A stretch of 64,000 nucleotides of DNA from an uncultured Tateyamaria sp. (lineage in GTDB: Bacteria; Pseudomonadota; Alphaproteobacteria; Rhodobacterales; Rhodobacteraceae), in the NCBI RefSeq assembly GCF_947503385.1, contig NZ_CANNDO010000003.1:186001-250000 (forward strand), given 5' to 3'. The notes below the pieces were generated by a model, which worked only from the letters and a program-made list of their open reading frames with translations, did not search any database and was not told the DNA's origin. The translations under genes and the position numbers were made by a program. Shown here piece by piece: positions 7,357 to 15,341 of this stretch. How positions within the stretch are numbered: the stretch's first letter is position 1; every line of letters begins with the position of its first letter.

Positions 7357-8472
7357 ATGGCAGAACACGTCCGTTACGGCATCATCGGCTGCGGCATGAT
7401 GGGGCAAGAGCATATTCGCAATATCGCCCTGCTCGACGGGTGCAGCGTGGCCGCCTTTTTCGAGCCGAACGCCCCCATGGCCGCCGCCGCGCGGGCGCTG
7501 GTGCCGGACGCCTATGCCGCCGCATCGCTGGCCGACCTGCTGGCGGTCGAGGCGCTGGATTGCCTGCTGATCGTCAGCCCCAACCATTGCCACGTGGCGC
7601 AGATGCAAGAGATTGCCGCAACGCGCCCCCTGCCGATGCTGGTGGAAAAACCGCTGTTCACAGACCCCGCCGACGCGCAGGCGCTGGCCGCGTTCCGCGA
7701 CAGCTACCCGGCGCCGATCTGGGTGGCGATGGAGTATCGCTATATGCCGGTGATCTCATCGTTTCTGGAGCGTGCGCCGGTTGAAACTGGCGGGATCACC
7801 CAAATCAGCATTCGCGAACACCGCTTTCCCTTTCTGGAGAAGGTCGGCGATTGGAACCGGTTCAACCGCTACACCGGGGGCACATTTGTTGAAAAGTGCT
7901 GCCATTTCTTTGACCTGATGCGGCTGGCGCTGGGGGCGGATCCGGTGCGGGTGATGGCGTCGGGGGGGCAGATGGTGAACCATCTGGACGAGGAATATGG
8001 CGGCGAGACGCCCGACATTCTGGACGCGGGGTTCGTGCTGGTCGATTTCGACAACGGTGCGCGCGCCATGCTTGAGCTGTGTATGTTCGCCGAAGGCAGC
8101 ACCTATCAGGAAGAGCTGTCAGCGGTGGGGCCCGCAGGCAAGATCGAAGCCTTTGTGCCCGGCCCGGGCCGGTTCTGGCCGTCGCATCTGGGCGCGGCCC
8201 CGGTGGCAAAGCTGGTCAGTAGCCCGCGCGCGCCCAAAGGTCCGGTTGTCCACGACATTCCGGTTGATCCCACGCTGCTGGAGGCGGGCGACCACAACGG
8301 ATCGACCTTTTATCAGCATCAAAGGTTCGCGGAACTGGTGCGGGGGACGCGGATGGCCCCCGAAGTGTCATTGGACGATGGCTGGGCCGCCGTGGCGATG
8401 GGCATCGCCGCACAGGAAAGCATCCGCACCGGTCAGGCCGTCGACCCGCGCCGCTGGATGTCCCCGCGCTAG
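7357..8472 (+). CDS. Gfo/Idh/MocA-family NAD(P)-dependent protein (candidate NAD-dependent sulfoquinovosidase)
   Basis: 371 residues. An N-terminal Rossmann domain (GIIGCGMMGQEH, residues about 8-19) and the family EKP motif (VEKPLF, about 98-103) are followed by the alpha/beta domain. Its TGGTFVEKCCHFFDL segment (about 171-185) replaces the usual GGxxxDxGxHxxD, so the Asp of the sugar-dehydrogenase DxxxH pair is Glu. A glycoside hydrolase family made of Gfo/Idh/MocA-like proteins that use NAD+ to hydrolyse sulfoquinovosides (GH188) has been described. The position beside a sulfo-SMO-like operon makes that role plausible. A plain sugar or inositol dehydrogenase remains possible. Its stop codon overlaps the convergent lacI-type gene by CTAG. 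Confidence 0.85.
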   Translation: MAEHVRYGIIGCGMMGQEHIRNIALLDGCSVAAFFEPNAPMAAAARALVPDAYAAASLADLLAVEALDCLLIVSPNHCHVAQMQEIAATRPLPMLVEKPLFTDPADAQALAAFRDSYPAPIWVAMEYRYMPVISSFLERAPVETGGITQISIREHRFPFLEKVGDWNRFNRYTGGTFVEKCCHFFDLMRLALGADPVRVMASGGQMVNHLDEEYGGETPDILDAGFVLVDFDNGARAMLELCMFAEGSTYQEELSAVGPAGKIEAFVPGPGRFWPSHLGAAPVAKLVSSPRAPKGPVVHDIPVDPTLLEAGDHNGSTFYQHQRFAELVRGTRMAPEVSLDDGWAAVAMGIAAQESIRTGQAVDPRRWMSPR

Positions 8473-9494
8473 TCCGGGCACGGTCCGGTGGATGCACCCA
8501 CGACCAGTTCCGCCTCCCAGAGACAGGTGGCGGGTGCGCCGTCCGGGTTCTGGATGCGTTCGATCAGCATCTCTGCAAGGGCCGCCCCGGCGGCACGCAC
8601 AGAGGACCGGGCGGCAGTGAACACAGGCGTGTCGGCCCCGTTTTGCAAATAGCTGAGGCAGTCGTCGAAGGTCGCGATGCTGACGTCCTGCCCGACGCGC
8701 AGCCCGCGCGCATCCAGCGCCCGGCGCACGCCCAGCGCGCTGATGATGGAGGAAATCAAAAACGCGGTTGGTGGCGCGTGATGCGCCAGCATCCGTTGCG
8801 CATTGCGAAACCCGTGCCCTTCGGTCATTTCGCCCGCCACCATCAATTCGGGGTCGATCGTGACACCGGCGTCCCGCATGGCATCCTCGAACCCGGCACG
8901 GCGGCGCATGGCGAAATCCATGTCCTCGTGCCCGTTGATCAGGGCAATGCGGCTGTGCCCAAGGTCGAGCAGATAGCGGGTTGCCTCCTGAAAGGCGCGG
9001 CGGTTGTTCACGTCGAGCCAGTCATAGGGCGTGTCAGTCCCGCTGGCCCGCCCGTGTACAACAAAGGGCAGGCCGATCTCGTGCAGGACCGGCAGGCGCG
9101 GGTCATTCATGCACGGCGCATGGACAACCACACCGTCCACCGCGCCGCGCGCCTTGAGATTGCGATAGGCCTCGGCCTCACCGTCTGCATCCACACGGGT
9201 CAGCATGGTCTCGTAGCCGTGGCGGGCATAGGTCTCGCCCGCGCCAGCCATGAAGTCCCCAAAGATCGGGTTCACCGTCTCGACCGAATGCTTGGCCGAA
9301 ATCACGTGACCGATGCAGCGCGAATGGCCGGTGGCCAGACCCTGCGCCCGCGGGTTGGGACGGTAGTTATGCGTCTCTGCCGCCGCGACGACCCGCGCCC
9401 GCGTCGCCTCGCTGACCTCTGGATACCCGTTCAGCGCACGGCTGACCGTTGTCTGACTGAGGCCCAGCATCTGAGACAGTTCCTTGAGATTCAC
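8469..9494 (-). CDS. aglR: LacI-family regulator of the alpha-glucoside operon (AglR-like)
   Basis: 341 residues. The N-terminus is a classical LacI helix-turn-helix (LSQTTVSRALNGYPEVSEATR, residues about 12-32, quoted here only as a region), followed by the hinge helix (NPRAQGLATGHS) and a periplasmic-binding-protein-like sugar-sensing domain. The frame starts at a GTG; no ATG fits the HTH alignment. It is divergent from aglE, with two AAAGCGCTTT palindromes in between, which fits a repressor released by an alpha-glucoside. Its 3' end overlaps the convergent Gfo/Idh/MocA gene by four bases (CTAG). Confidence 0.9.
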   Translation of the reverse strand: MNLKELSQMLGLSQTTVSRALNGYPEVSEATRARVVAAAETHNYRPNPRAQGLATGHSRCIGHVISAKHSVETVNPIFGDFMAGAGETYARHGYETMLTRVDADGEAEAYRNLKARGAVDGVVVHAPCMNDPRLPVLHEIGLPFVVHGRASGTDTPYDWLDVNNRRAFQEATRYLLDLGHSRIALINGHEDMDFAMRRRAGFEDAMRDAGVTIDPELMVAGEMTEGHGFRNAQRMLAHHAPPTAFLISSIISALGVRRALDARGLRVGQDVSIATFDDCLSYLQNGADTPVFTAARSSVRAAGAALAEMLIERIQNPDGAPATCLWEAELVVGASTGPCPD

Positions 9495-9507
9495 GAAAAG
9501 ACCCGTT

Positions 9508-9521
9508 CCAAAGCGCTTTTA
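9508..9521. promoter_or_regulatory. LacI-type operator, aglR-proximal
   Basis: AAAGCGCTTT (9510-9519) is a perfect 10-bp palindrome with the CG centre typical of LacI-family sites. It lies 16 bases upstream of the aglR start codon, where binding would also control aglR itself. Confidence 0.75.
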
Positions 9522-9654
9522 CTGACGGTGGACGCTAGCCAATCCTGACCACAAGGTCAAAACCTTCTGCCCGGTCGGGGACGAATTGGCGAATCCCGGT
9601 CAAGTCGCACACAACGTTTGACTCGGGTGTCGTTTTGCGCGACGGTCAATCATT

Positions 9655-9668
9655 CCAAAGCGCTTTGG
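9655..9668. promoter_or_regulatory. LacI-type operator, aglE-proximal
   Basis: CCAAAGCGCTTTGG is a perfect 14-bp palindrome about 80 bases upstream of the aglE start codon. It shares its core with the site at 9508-9521. The two centres are 147 bases apart, very near 14 helical turns, a spacing suited to repression by looping. Confidence 0.8.
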
Positions 9669-9748
9669 GGGAGATGGAATCAATCCAAGCGCGTATAGCC
9701 GGGGGAAGAGCCCGGCTGAATGGGACTGAATTTGGGAGGACGACCAAA

Positions 9749-11107
9749 ATGAAAAACACTCTTCTGGCCAGCACAGCGGCCTTTGCGATGGTGGCATCGA
9801 TGGCTTCGGCTGACGGCCACCTGACATTTGCGCCCGGCGAAGGGCCTTTCAGCTGGGACAGCTACAACGCATGGGCCGAAAACGCCCCTGACCTGAGCGG
9901 TCAGACTGTGACCGTGTTCGGCCCGTGGCTGACGCCCGAGGATGGCTACCTGAACAATGCGCTGGCGTATTTCGAGGAAGCGACAGGCGCTGACGTGATC
10001 TACACCGGCTCCGACAGCTTTGAGCAGCAGATCGTGATCGACGCCGAAGCGGGCTCTGCCCCCAACGTCGCGGTGTTCCCGCAGCCCGGCCTTGCGGCTG
10101 TGATGGCCTCCAAGGGTCAGCTGCATCCCCTGCCTGCCGGCATGGGTGACTGGGTTGCCGACAATTATGCGGCGGGCCAGTCGTGGGTTGACCTCGGCAC
10201 CTATGCGGACGCGGACGGCAACGACCAGATGTTCGGCTTTTTCTACAATGTGAACGTCAAGAGCCTCGTGTGGTACAACCCCGAGAACTTTGAAGACGCC
10301 GGATATGACATCCCGGAGTCGATGGAAGAGCTGAAGGCCCTGACAGACCAGATCGTCGCCGATGGTGAGACCCCGTGGTGCATCGGTCTGGGGTCCGGTG
10401 CGGCAACAGGCTGGCCCGCAACCGACTGGGTCGAGGACATGATGCTGCGCACGGTTGATCCGGCTGTGTATGACCAGTGGACCACCAACGAGATCCCGTT
10501 TGATGACCCGCGTGTGATCGCCGCGATCGAAGAATTCGGCCACTTTGCCCGTGACGACGCGAAAGTGTCTGGCGGTGCCGGTGCGGTCGCCTCCACAGAC
10601 TTCCGCGACAGCCCCAAGGGCCTCTTCACCTCGCCCCCGCAGTGCTACATGCACCGTCAGGCGTCGTTTGTGCCGGCCTTCTTCCCGGAAGATGTCGAGT
10701 TTGGTGTCGACACAAACTTCTTCTACTTCCCGTCCTATGCGGACAAGGATCTGGGCAACCCGGTTCTGGGTGGCGGCACGCTGATGGCGATCACCAACCC
10801 GTCGGATGCGGCCAACGCGCTGATGGAATTCTTCCAGCAACCGCTGAGCCACGAGATCATGATGGCGCAAACCGGCTTTTTGACACCGCACAAGGGCGTC
10901 AACACCGAAGCCTACAAGGACGACACGCTGCGCGCGCTGGGTGACGTTCTGCTGGGCGCGACCACGTTCCGCTTTGACGGCTCCGACCTGATGCCCGGTG
11001 GCGTTGGTGCGGGCACGTTCTGGACCGGTATGGTCGACTATGCCGGTGGCAAGGATGCCGCGGCTGTGGCCAGCGAAATCCAGGCCAGCTGGGACGCTCT
11101 GAAGTAA
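9749..11107 (+). CDS. aglE: Alpha-glucoside ABC transporter substrate-binding protein
   Basis: 452 residues. The signal peptide (MKNTLLASTAAFAMVASMASA) ends near residue 21 and is followed by a family 1 (maltose-type) sugar-binding fold, for example QTVTVFGPWLTPEDGYLNNA around residue 53. It binds trehalose, sucrose, maltose or similar alpha-glucosides in the periplasm for AglFGK. The ATG at 9749 has a strong GGGAGGA site 8-14 bases upstream. It is the first gene of the aglEFGAK operon, opposite the LacI regulator. A GC-rich hairpin follows the stop codon and probably protects this gene's mRNA to give excess binding protein. Confidence 0.92.
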   Translation: MKNTLLASTAAFAMVASMASADGHLTFAPGEGPFSWDSYNAWAENAPDLSGQTVTVFGPWLTPEDGYLNNALAYFEEATGADVIYTGSDSFEQQIVIDAEAGSAPNVAVFPQPGLAAVMASKGQLHPLPAGMGDWVADNYAAGQSWVDLGTYADADGNDQMFGFFYNVNVKSLVWYNPENFEDAGYDIPESMEELKALTDQIVADGETPWCIGLGSGAATGWPATDWVEDMMLRTVDPAVYDQWTTNEIPFDDPRVIAAIEEFGHFARDDAKVSGGAGAVASTDFRDSPKGLFTSPPQCYMHRQASFVPAFFPEDVEFGVDTNFFYFPSYADKDLGNPVLGGGTLMAITNPSDAANALMEFFQQPLSHEIMMAQTGFLTPHKGVNTEAYKDDTLRALGDVLLGATTFRFDGSDLMPGGVGAGTFWTGMVDYAGGKDAAAVASEIQASWDALK

Positions 11108-11131
11108 TCCGCTTCCACTCACGAAGCCGAT

Positions 11132-11156
11132 CCGCCCGCGCCTGACGCGCGGGCGG
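11132..11156 (+). promoter_or_regulatory. GC-rich mRNA hairpin between aglE and aglF
   Basis: CCGCCCGCGC (11132-11141) pairs perfectly with GCGCGGGCGG (11147-11156) across a 5-nt loop. No T run follows, so it is better read as a 3'-end stabilising or partial termination structure than as a full terminator. Confidence 0.65.
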
Positions 11157-11230
11157 GTCCAAAAAACCCCGGTGCAAGACACGGGGTCCGAAGGCCACCC
11201 AAAAACGGCCTCAAATTCAGGGAGATTGCC

Positions 11231-12466
11231 ATGGATGCCGCATTACTCGGGCTGACCACCATCATTGTGGGTGTTGGCGGGTGCATATTTTATTTCTACT
11301 TTTCGAACGTCGTGCTCGACAAGGTGATCTTTCCCGCCGAAGGGCCCGACGCAGGCCGGAATATCAACCGTGCCAATATGGTGCGTCCATGGCTGTTCCT
11401 GTTTCCCGCGATGTTCGCCCTTGGCCTCTACCTTGCTTATCCGGTGTTCGAAACGCTGCGCCTGTCGCTGACGGACAGGGACCAAGGCGGTGCGTTTGTC
11501 GGGCTGGCCAACTACAACCAGATGTTTGCCGAACCGAAATTCTGGGAAGCGCTGCGCAACAACCTGCTGTGGCTGATCGTGGTGCCTGCCGCATCGACCG
11601 CCTTTGGTCTGCTGGCGGCCCAGCTGACCGACCGGATCAAGTGGGGGGCAGCGGCCAAATCGCTGATCTTTATGCCCATGGCGATCTCGTTCGTGGGTGC
11701 GGGCGTGATTTTCAAGCTGGTGTACGAAGCGCGTCCCGCAGACCAAAGCCAGATCGGCGTGCTGAACGCCGTGTGGCTGCAATTTGACGGCGGGTTCGGA
11801 TCGTTCCTGTTGCTACAGGCCCTGCCTGCACTAATCCTGCTGAGTTTTGCCGGGATCGTTGCCTATGTCGGCTGGATTTTTGTCCAGCCCATCGCCAACA
11901 GCCGCGAACGTGGCGGCGGTGCGGGCTTTGTCCCGCTGCGCCTGTTTGTGGGCGTTGCAGCGCTGTACCTTGTATATCTGTCGCTGTCGTCGCTGGTGGG
12001 TATCTTTACTTTTACCTACCCCTATGGCGAGCCGCAGACATGGCTGACCATCCCGTTCTGGAACAGCTTTTTCCTCATGGTTGTGCTGATCTGGATTCAG
12101 ACCGGGTTCGCCATGGTGATCCTGTCGGCGGCCCTGCGCGGCATTCCCGAAGAAACGATCGAAGCGGCGATCATCGACGGCGCCAACCCGTTCCAGATCT
12201 TTTTCAAGATCAAGGTGCCGCAGATCATGGGCACCATTGTCGTGGTCTGGACCACAATCACCATCGTTGTCCTCAAGGTCTTTGACATCGTGTTCGCGAT
12301 GACCAACGGCCAGTGGGAGACGCAGGTTCTGGCCAATTACATGTACGACAAAATGTTCCGCGCCAACGATTGGGGCGTGGGGTCCGCGTCGGCCATCATC
12401 ATCATGCTGCTGGTGACGCCGATCCTTGTCTGGAACGTCTACAACGCCCGTAAGGAGATGAAATAA
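11231..12466 (+). CDS. aglF: Alpha-glucoside ABC transporter permease
   Basis: 411 residues, a MalF-type inner membrane permease. An extra N-terminal membrane helix (residues about 5-25) precedes the typical PWLFLFPAMFALGLYLAYP start of the sugar-permease core near residue 55. The EAA loop contacting the ATPase is visible as IEAAIIDGANPFQIFFKIKV (about 312-331). It is longer than a minimal ABC sugar permease of about 300 residues, as MalF-like members often are. The start codon follows an AGGGAGA site. Its stop codon overlaps the aglG start by one base (TAATG). Confidence 0.92.
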   Translation: MDAALLGLTTIIVGVGGCIFYFYFSNVVLDKVIFPAEGPDAGRNINRANMVRPWLFLFPAMFALGLYLAYPVFETLRLSLTDRDQGGAFVGLANYNQMFAEPKFWEALRNNLLWLIVVPAASTAFGLLAAQLTDRIKWGAAAKSLIFMPMAISFVGAGVIFKLVYEARPADQSQIGVLNAVWLQFDGGFGSFLLLQALPALILLSFAGIVAYVGWIFVQPIANSRERGGGAGFVPLRLFVGVAALYLVYLSLSSLVGIFTFTYPYGEPQTWLTIPFWNSFFLMVVLIWIQTGFAMVILSAALRGIPEETIEAAIIDGANPFQIFFKIKVPQIMGTIVVVWTTITIVVLKVFDIVFAMTNGQWETQVLANYMYDKMFRANDWGVGSASAIIIMLLVTPILVWNVYNARKEMK

Positions 12467-13620
12467 TGGACAATATAGCTGGTTCCAAATCGTCCCTTGG
12501 CTGGGCCGTCAACATCTCGGTTGTGCTGCTTGTGGCGCTGTGGGTGTTCCCGACCTTCGGGCTGTTGGTGTCGTCGTTCCGCACCGCGGACCAGATTGTC
12601 GGCTCGGGCTGGTGGGCGTCGATGTTCCCCTCGGAACAGACCGAGCGTTTCCGCGCCTCCGACCCCGATGAGAACCGCGTGCAAAACGGCGATCTCTTTG
12701 TGGTCGAGGGCAATATCTTTGAAGAAAACGGTGGCGGCGGCGACATCCAAAGCTGGGGCACATCGTCCCGTGCGGTCGACGCCTACCAACCGGGCGATGT
12801 CGCGGACCTCGGCGATGGCGAAACGTTCAGCGTCGACGCCGACGGCAACTATACCTGGTCCGGCAACGAAGAGCAGATCAGCGGGCGCGGTCAACGTGCC
12901 TTTGTGACGGCGGTGTCCCCCCCGGAGTTCACGACCGAGAATTACGTGAACATCATGACCAGCGGCAACGATACCGACAATATGGCCAAAGCGTTCTTCA
13001 ACACGCTGACAGTGACCATTCCGGCAACCATCATTCCCATCGTTGTGGCCGCATTCGCCGCCTATGCGCTGGCATGGATGGACTTTCCGGGACGCGCGAT
13101 CCTGATCGCCTGTGTAGTGGGTCTGCTGGTGGTGCCGCTGCAACTGGCGCTGATCCCGCTGCTGAAACTGCATGTCGGGATTGGCATCGGCAAAGGCTAT
13201 CTGGGGGTGTGGCTCGCCCATACCGGCTTTGGCCTTCCACTGGCGATATACCTCTTGCGAAATTACATGGTTGGCCTGCCCCGGGACATCATCGAAAACG
13301 CCAAGGTGGACGGCGCGACGGATTTTCAGATCTTTACCAAGATCATCCTCCCTCTGTCGTTCCCCGCCTTGGCGTCCTTTGCAATCTTCCAGTTCCTGTG
13401 GACGTGGAATGACCTGCTGGTGGCCAAGGTGTTCCTGATTGACGCCACGGGGCAGACCACAGTGATGACCGACCAGATCGTGAACTTGCTGGGGACCCGT
13501 GGTGGCAACTGGGAAATCCTCGCGACGGCAGCGTTTGTGTCCATTGCGGTGCCGCTGTGCGTCTTCTTTGCAATGCAGAAATATCTCGTCCGCGGTCTGC
13601 TGGCCGGGTCGGTGAAATAG
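12466..13620 (+). CDS. aglG: Alpha-glucoside ABC transporter permease
   Basis: 384 residues, a MalG-type permease. After the first membrane helix (residues about 15-35) comes an unusually long polar stretch to about residue 150, presumably periplasmic and typical of AglG. The five-helix core follows, with the EAA loop IENAKVDGATDFQIFTKIIL (about 273-292). It pairs with AglF to form the channel energised by AglK. The gene begins within the aglF stop codon, so expression is coupled. Confidence 0.92.
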   Translation: MDNIAGSKSSLGWAVNISVVLLVALWVFPTFGLLVSSFRTADQIVGSGWWASMFPSEQTERFRASDPDENRVQNGDLFVVEGNIFEENGGGGDIQSWGTSSRAVDAYQPGDVADLGDGETFSVDADGNYTWSGNEEQISGRGQRAFVTAVSPPEFTTENYVNIMTSGNDTDNMAKAFFNTLTVTIPATIIPIVVAAFAAYALAWMDFPGRAILIACVVGLLVVPLQLALIPLLKLHVGIGIGKGYLGVWLAHTGFGLPLAIYLLRNYMVGLPRDIIENAKVDGATDFQIFTKIILPLSFPALASFAIFQFLWTWNDLLVAKVFLIDATGQTTVMTDQIVNLLGTRGGNWEILATAAFVSIAVPLCVFFAMQKYLVRGLLAGSVK

Positions 13621-13630
13621 GAAACCGTTC

Positions 13631-15289
13631 ATGAACACACACGCGAACGCCGATATGGCCAAAACGCTGAGCGCTGACAAAGACTGGTGGCGCGGTGCGG
13701 TGATCTACCAGATCTACCCCCGCAGCTTTCAGGACAGCAATGGCGATGGCATTGGCGATCTTAACGGCATCACCAGCCGCCTGCCTTATGTCGCATCCTT
13801 GGGTGTGGACGCGATCTGGATTTCGCCGTTCTTCACCTCGCCGATGAAGGATTTCGGCTATGACGTCAGCGACTATTGCGACGTTGATCCGATGTTCGGC
13901 ACGCTGGCCGATTTCGACGCGCTGGTGGCAATGGCCCACCGGCTGGGCCTGCGCGTGATGATTGATCTGGTGCTGTCGCACACCTCCGACATGCACCCGT
14001 GGTTCGCGGAATCGCGCGCCAGCCGCGACAATCCCAAGGCTGACTGGTTCGTCTGGGCCGACCCCCAACCCGACGGCACACCGCCCAACAACTGGCTGTC
14101 GATCTTTGGCGGCTCGGCGTGGCAGTGGGACAGCCGCCGCGAGCAATATTACCTGCACAATTTCCTCGTCGAACAGCCTGACCTGAACTTTCACAACATG
14201 GAGGTACAGGACGCATTGCTGGACGTGGTACGGTTCTGGCTGGACCGGGGTGTGGACGGCTTCCGCCTCGATACGATCAACTTCTACGTCCACGACAAGG
14301 CATTGCGGTCGAACCCCGCCCTGCCCGTGGATCAGCGCGACGAAAGCATTGCGCCGCGTGTGAACCCCTATAACCACCAGCTGCATCTCTATTCCAAGAA
14401 CCAGCCCGAGAACCTCGCGTTCCTCGAACGGTTCCGCGCAGTGATGGACGAATACGGCGCCACCACTGCCGTGGGCGAAGTGGGCGACGCGCAAAAGGGT
14501 CTGGAGATCATGGGCGCGTACACCGCAGGCGATAACCGCGTGCACATGTGCTACAGCTTTGAATTCCTGTCGGGCCATGCCCCGACTGCTGAGCGGTTTG
14601 CCAAGGTGCTGACGGATGTGGACGCGTATGTCACGGACGGCTGGGCCTGCTGGGCCTTTTCCAACCACGACGTGATGCGCCACGCGACCCGCTGGGCGCT
14701 GACGGACGCGGCCAAGCGGACGCTGGCCACGCTGTTGTTGTCGCTGCGCGGCTCGGTCTGCCTGTACCAAGGCGAAGAGCTGGGTCTGGGTGAGGCGGAT
14801 GTCGCCTTTGAAGACCTGCAAGACCCCTACGGGATCGAGTTCTGGCCCGAGTTCAAGGGCCGCGACGGGTGCCGCACACCGATGGTGTGGGAAGCCTCGA
14901 ACAGCCATGGCGGTTTTTCCGAGGAACGTCCGTGGCTGCCAATCAGCACCGAGCATCTGCACCACGCCGCGGCGGTTCAAGAAGAAGACCCCGCCGCCCT
15001 GCTGCACCATTATCGCAAGGCGCTGGCGTTCCGGCGGGCGCATCCCGCGCTGATCAGCGGCGCGCATGACAATGTCACCGCGGACGGGTCCGTCCTGCAT
15101 TTCACCCGCAGTCACGACACCGAGGTGATCTACTGCGCATTCAATCTGAGCGATGTGCCGGTAAGCCACGCCCTGCCCGCGGGCAGCAAATGGCTGAACA
15201 TCGGCTCGGAACTGGGCAGCATCGCGCCCGGTCCGGACGGCGACCTGCATCTGGGTCCGTGGCAAGTGGCACTGGCGCTCAAGGCATAA
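13631..15289 (+). CDS. aglA: Alpha-glucosidase, glycoside hydrolase family 13
   Basis: 552 residues, cytoplasmic (no signal peptide). The N-terminal IYQIYPRSFQDSNGDGIGDL (residues about 26-45) is the hallmark of GH13 oligo-1,6-/alpha-glucosidases. The catalytic triad is intact: nucleophile Asp214 (GFRLDT), acid/base Glu283 (VGEVGD) and Asp347 (SNHDV). It hydrolyses imported maltose, sucrose or trehalose-like alpha-glucosides to glucose. The ATG at 13631 follows AGGAAAC and lies 10 bases after aglG. Calcium-type loop residues (DSNGDGIGD) are present. Confidence 0.93.
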   Translation: MNTHANADMAKTLSADKDWWRGAVIYQIYPRSFQDSNGDGIGDLNGITSRLPYVASLGVDAIWISPFFTSPMKDFGYDVSDYCDVDPMFGTLADFDALVAMAHRLGLRVMIDLVLSHTSDMHPWFAESRASRDNPKADWFVWADPQPDGTPPNNWLSIFGGSAWQWDSRREQYYLHNFLVEQPDLNFHNMEVQDALLDVVRFWLDRGVDGFRLDTINFYVHDKALRSNPALPVDQRDESIAPRVNPYNHQLHLYSKNQPENLAFLERFRAVMDEYGATTAVGEVGDAQKGLEIMGAYTAGDNRVHMCYSFEFLSGHAPTAERFAKVLTDVDAYVTDGWACWAFSNHDVMRHATRWALTDAAKRTLATLLLSLRGSVCLYQGEELGLGEADVAFEDLQDPYGIEFWPEFKGRDGCRTPMVWEASNSHGGFSEERPWLPISTEHLHHAAAVQEEDPAALLHHYRKALAFRRAHPALISGAHDNVTADGSVLHFTRSHDTEVIYCAFNLSDVPVSHALPAGSKWLNIGSELGSIAPGPDGDLHLGPWQVALALKA

Positions 15290-15341
15290 CACCAGACGCG
15301 CCGGCGAACGGCGCGTCCGTCCACGGGGAGGGGACGACACG

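Noticed and set aside
9680..11182. A 500-residue open frame antisense to aglE
   Set aside because: The opposite strand encodes a clear binding protein with signal peptide and ribosome binding site; the antisense frame has neither.
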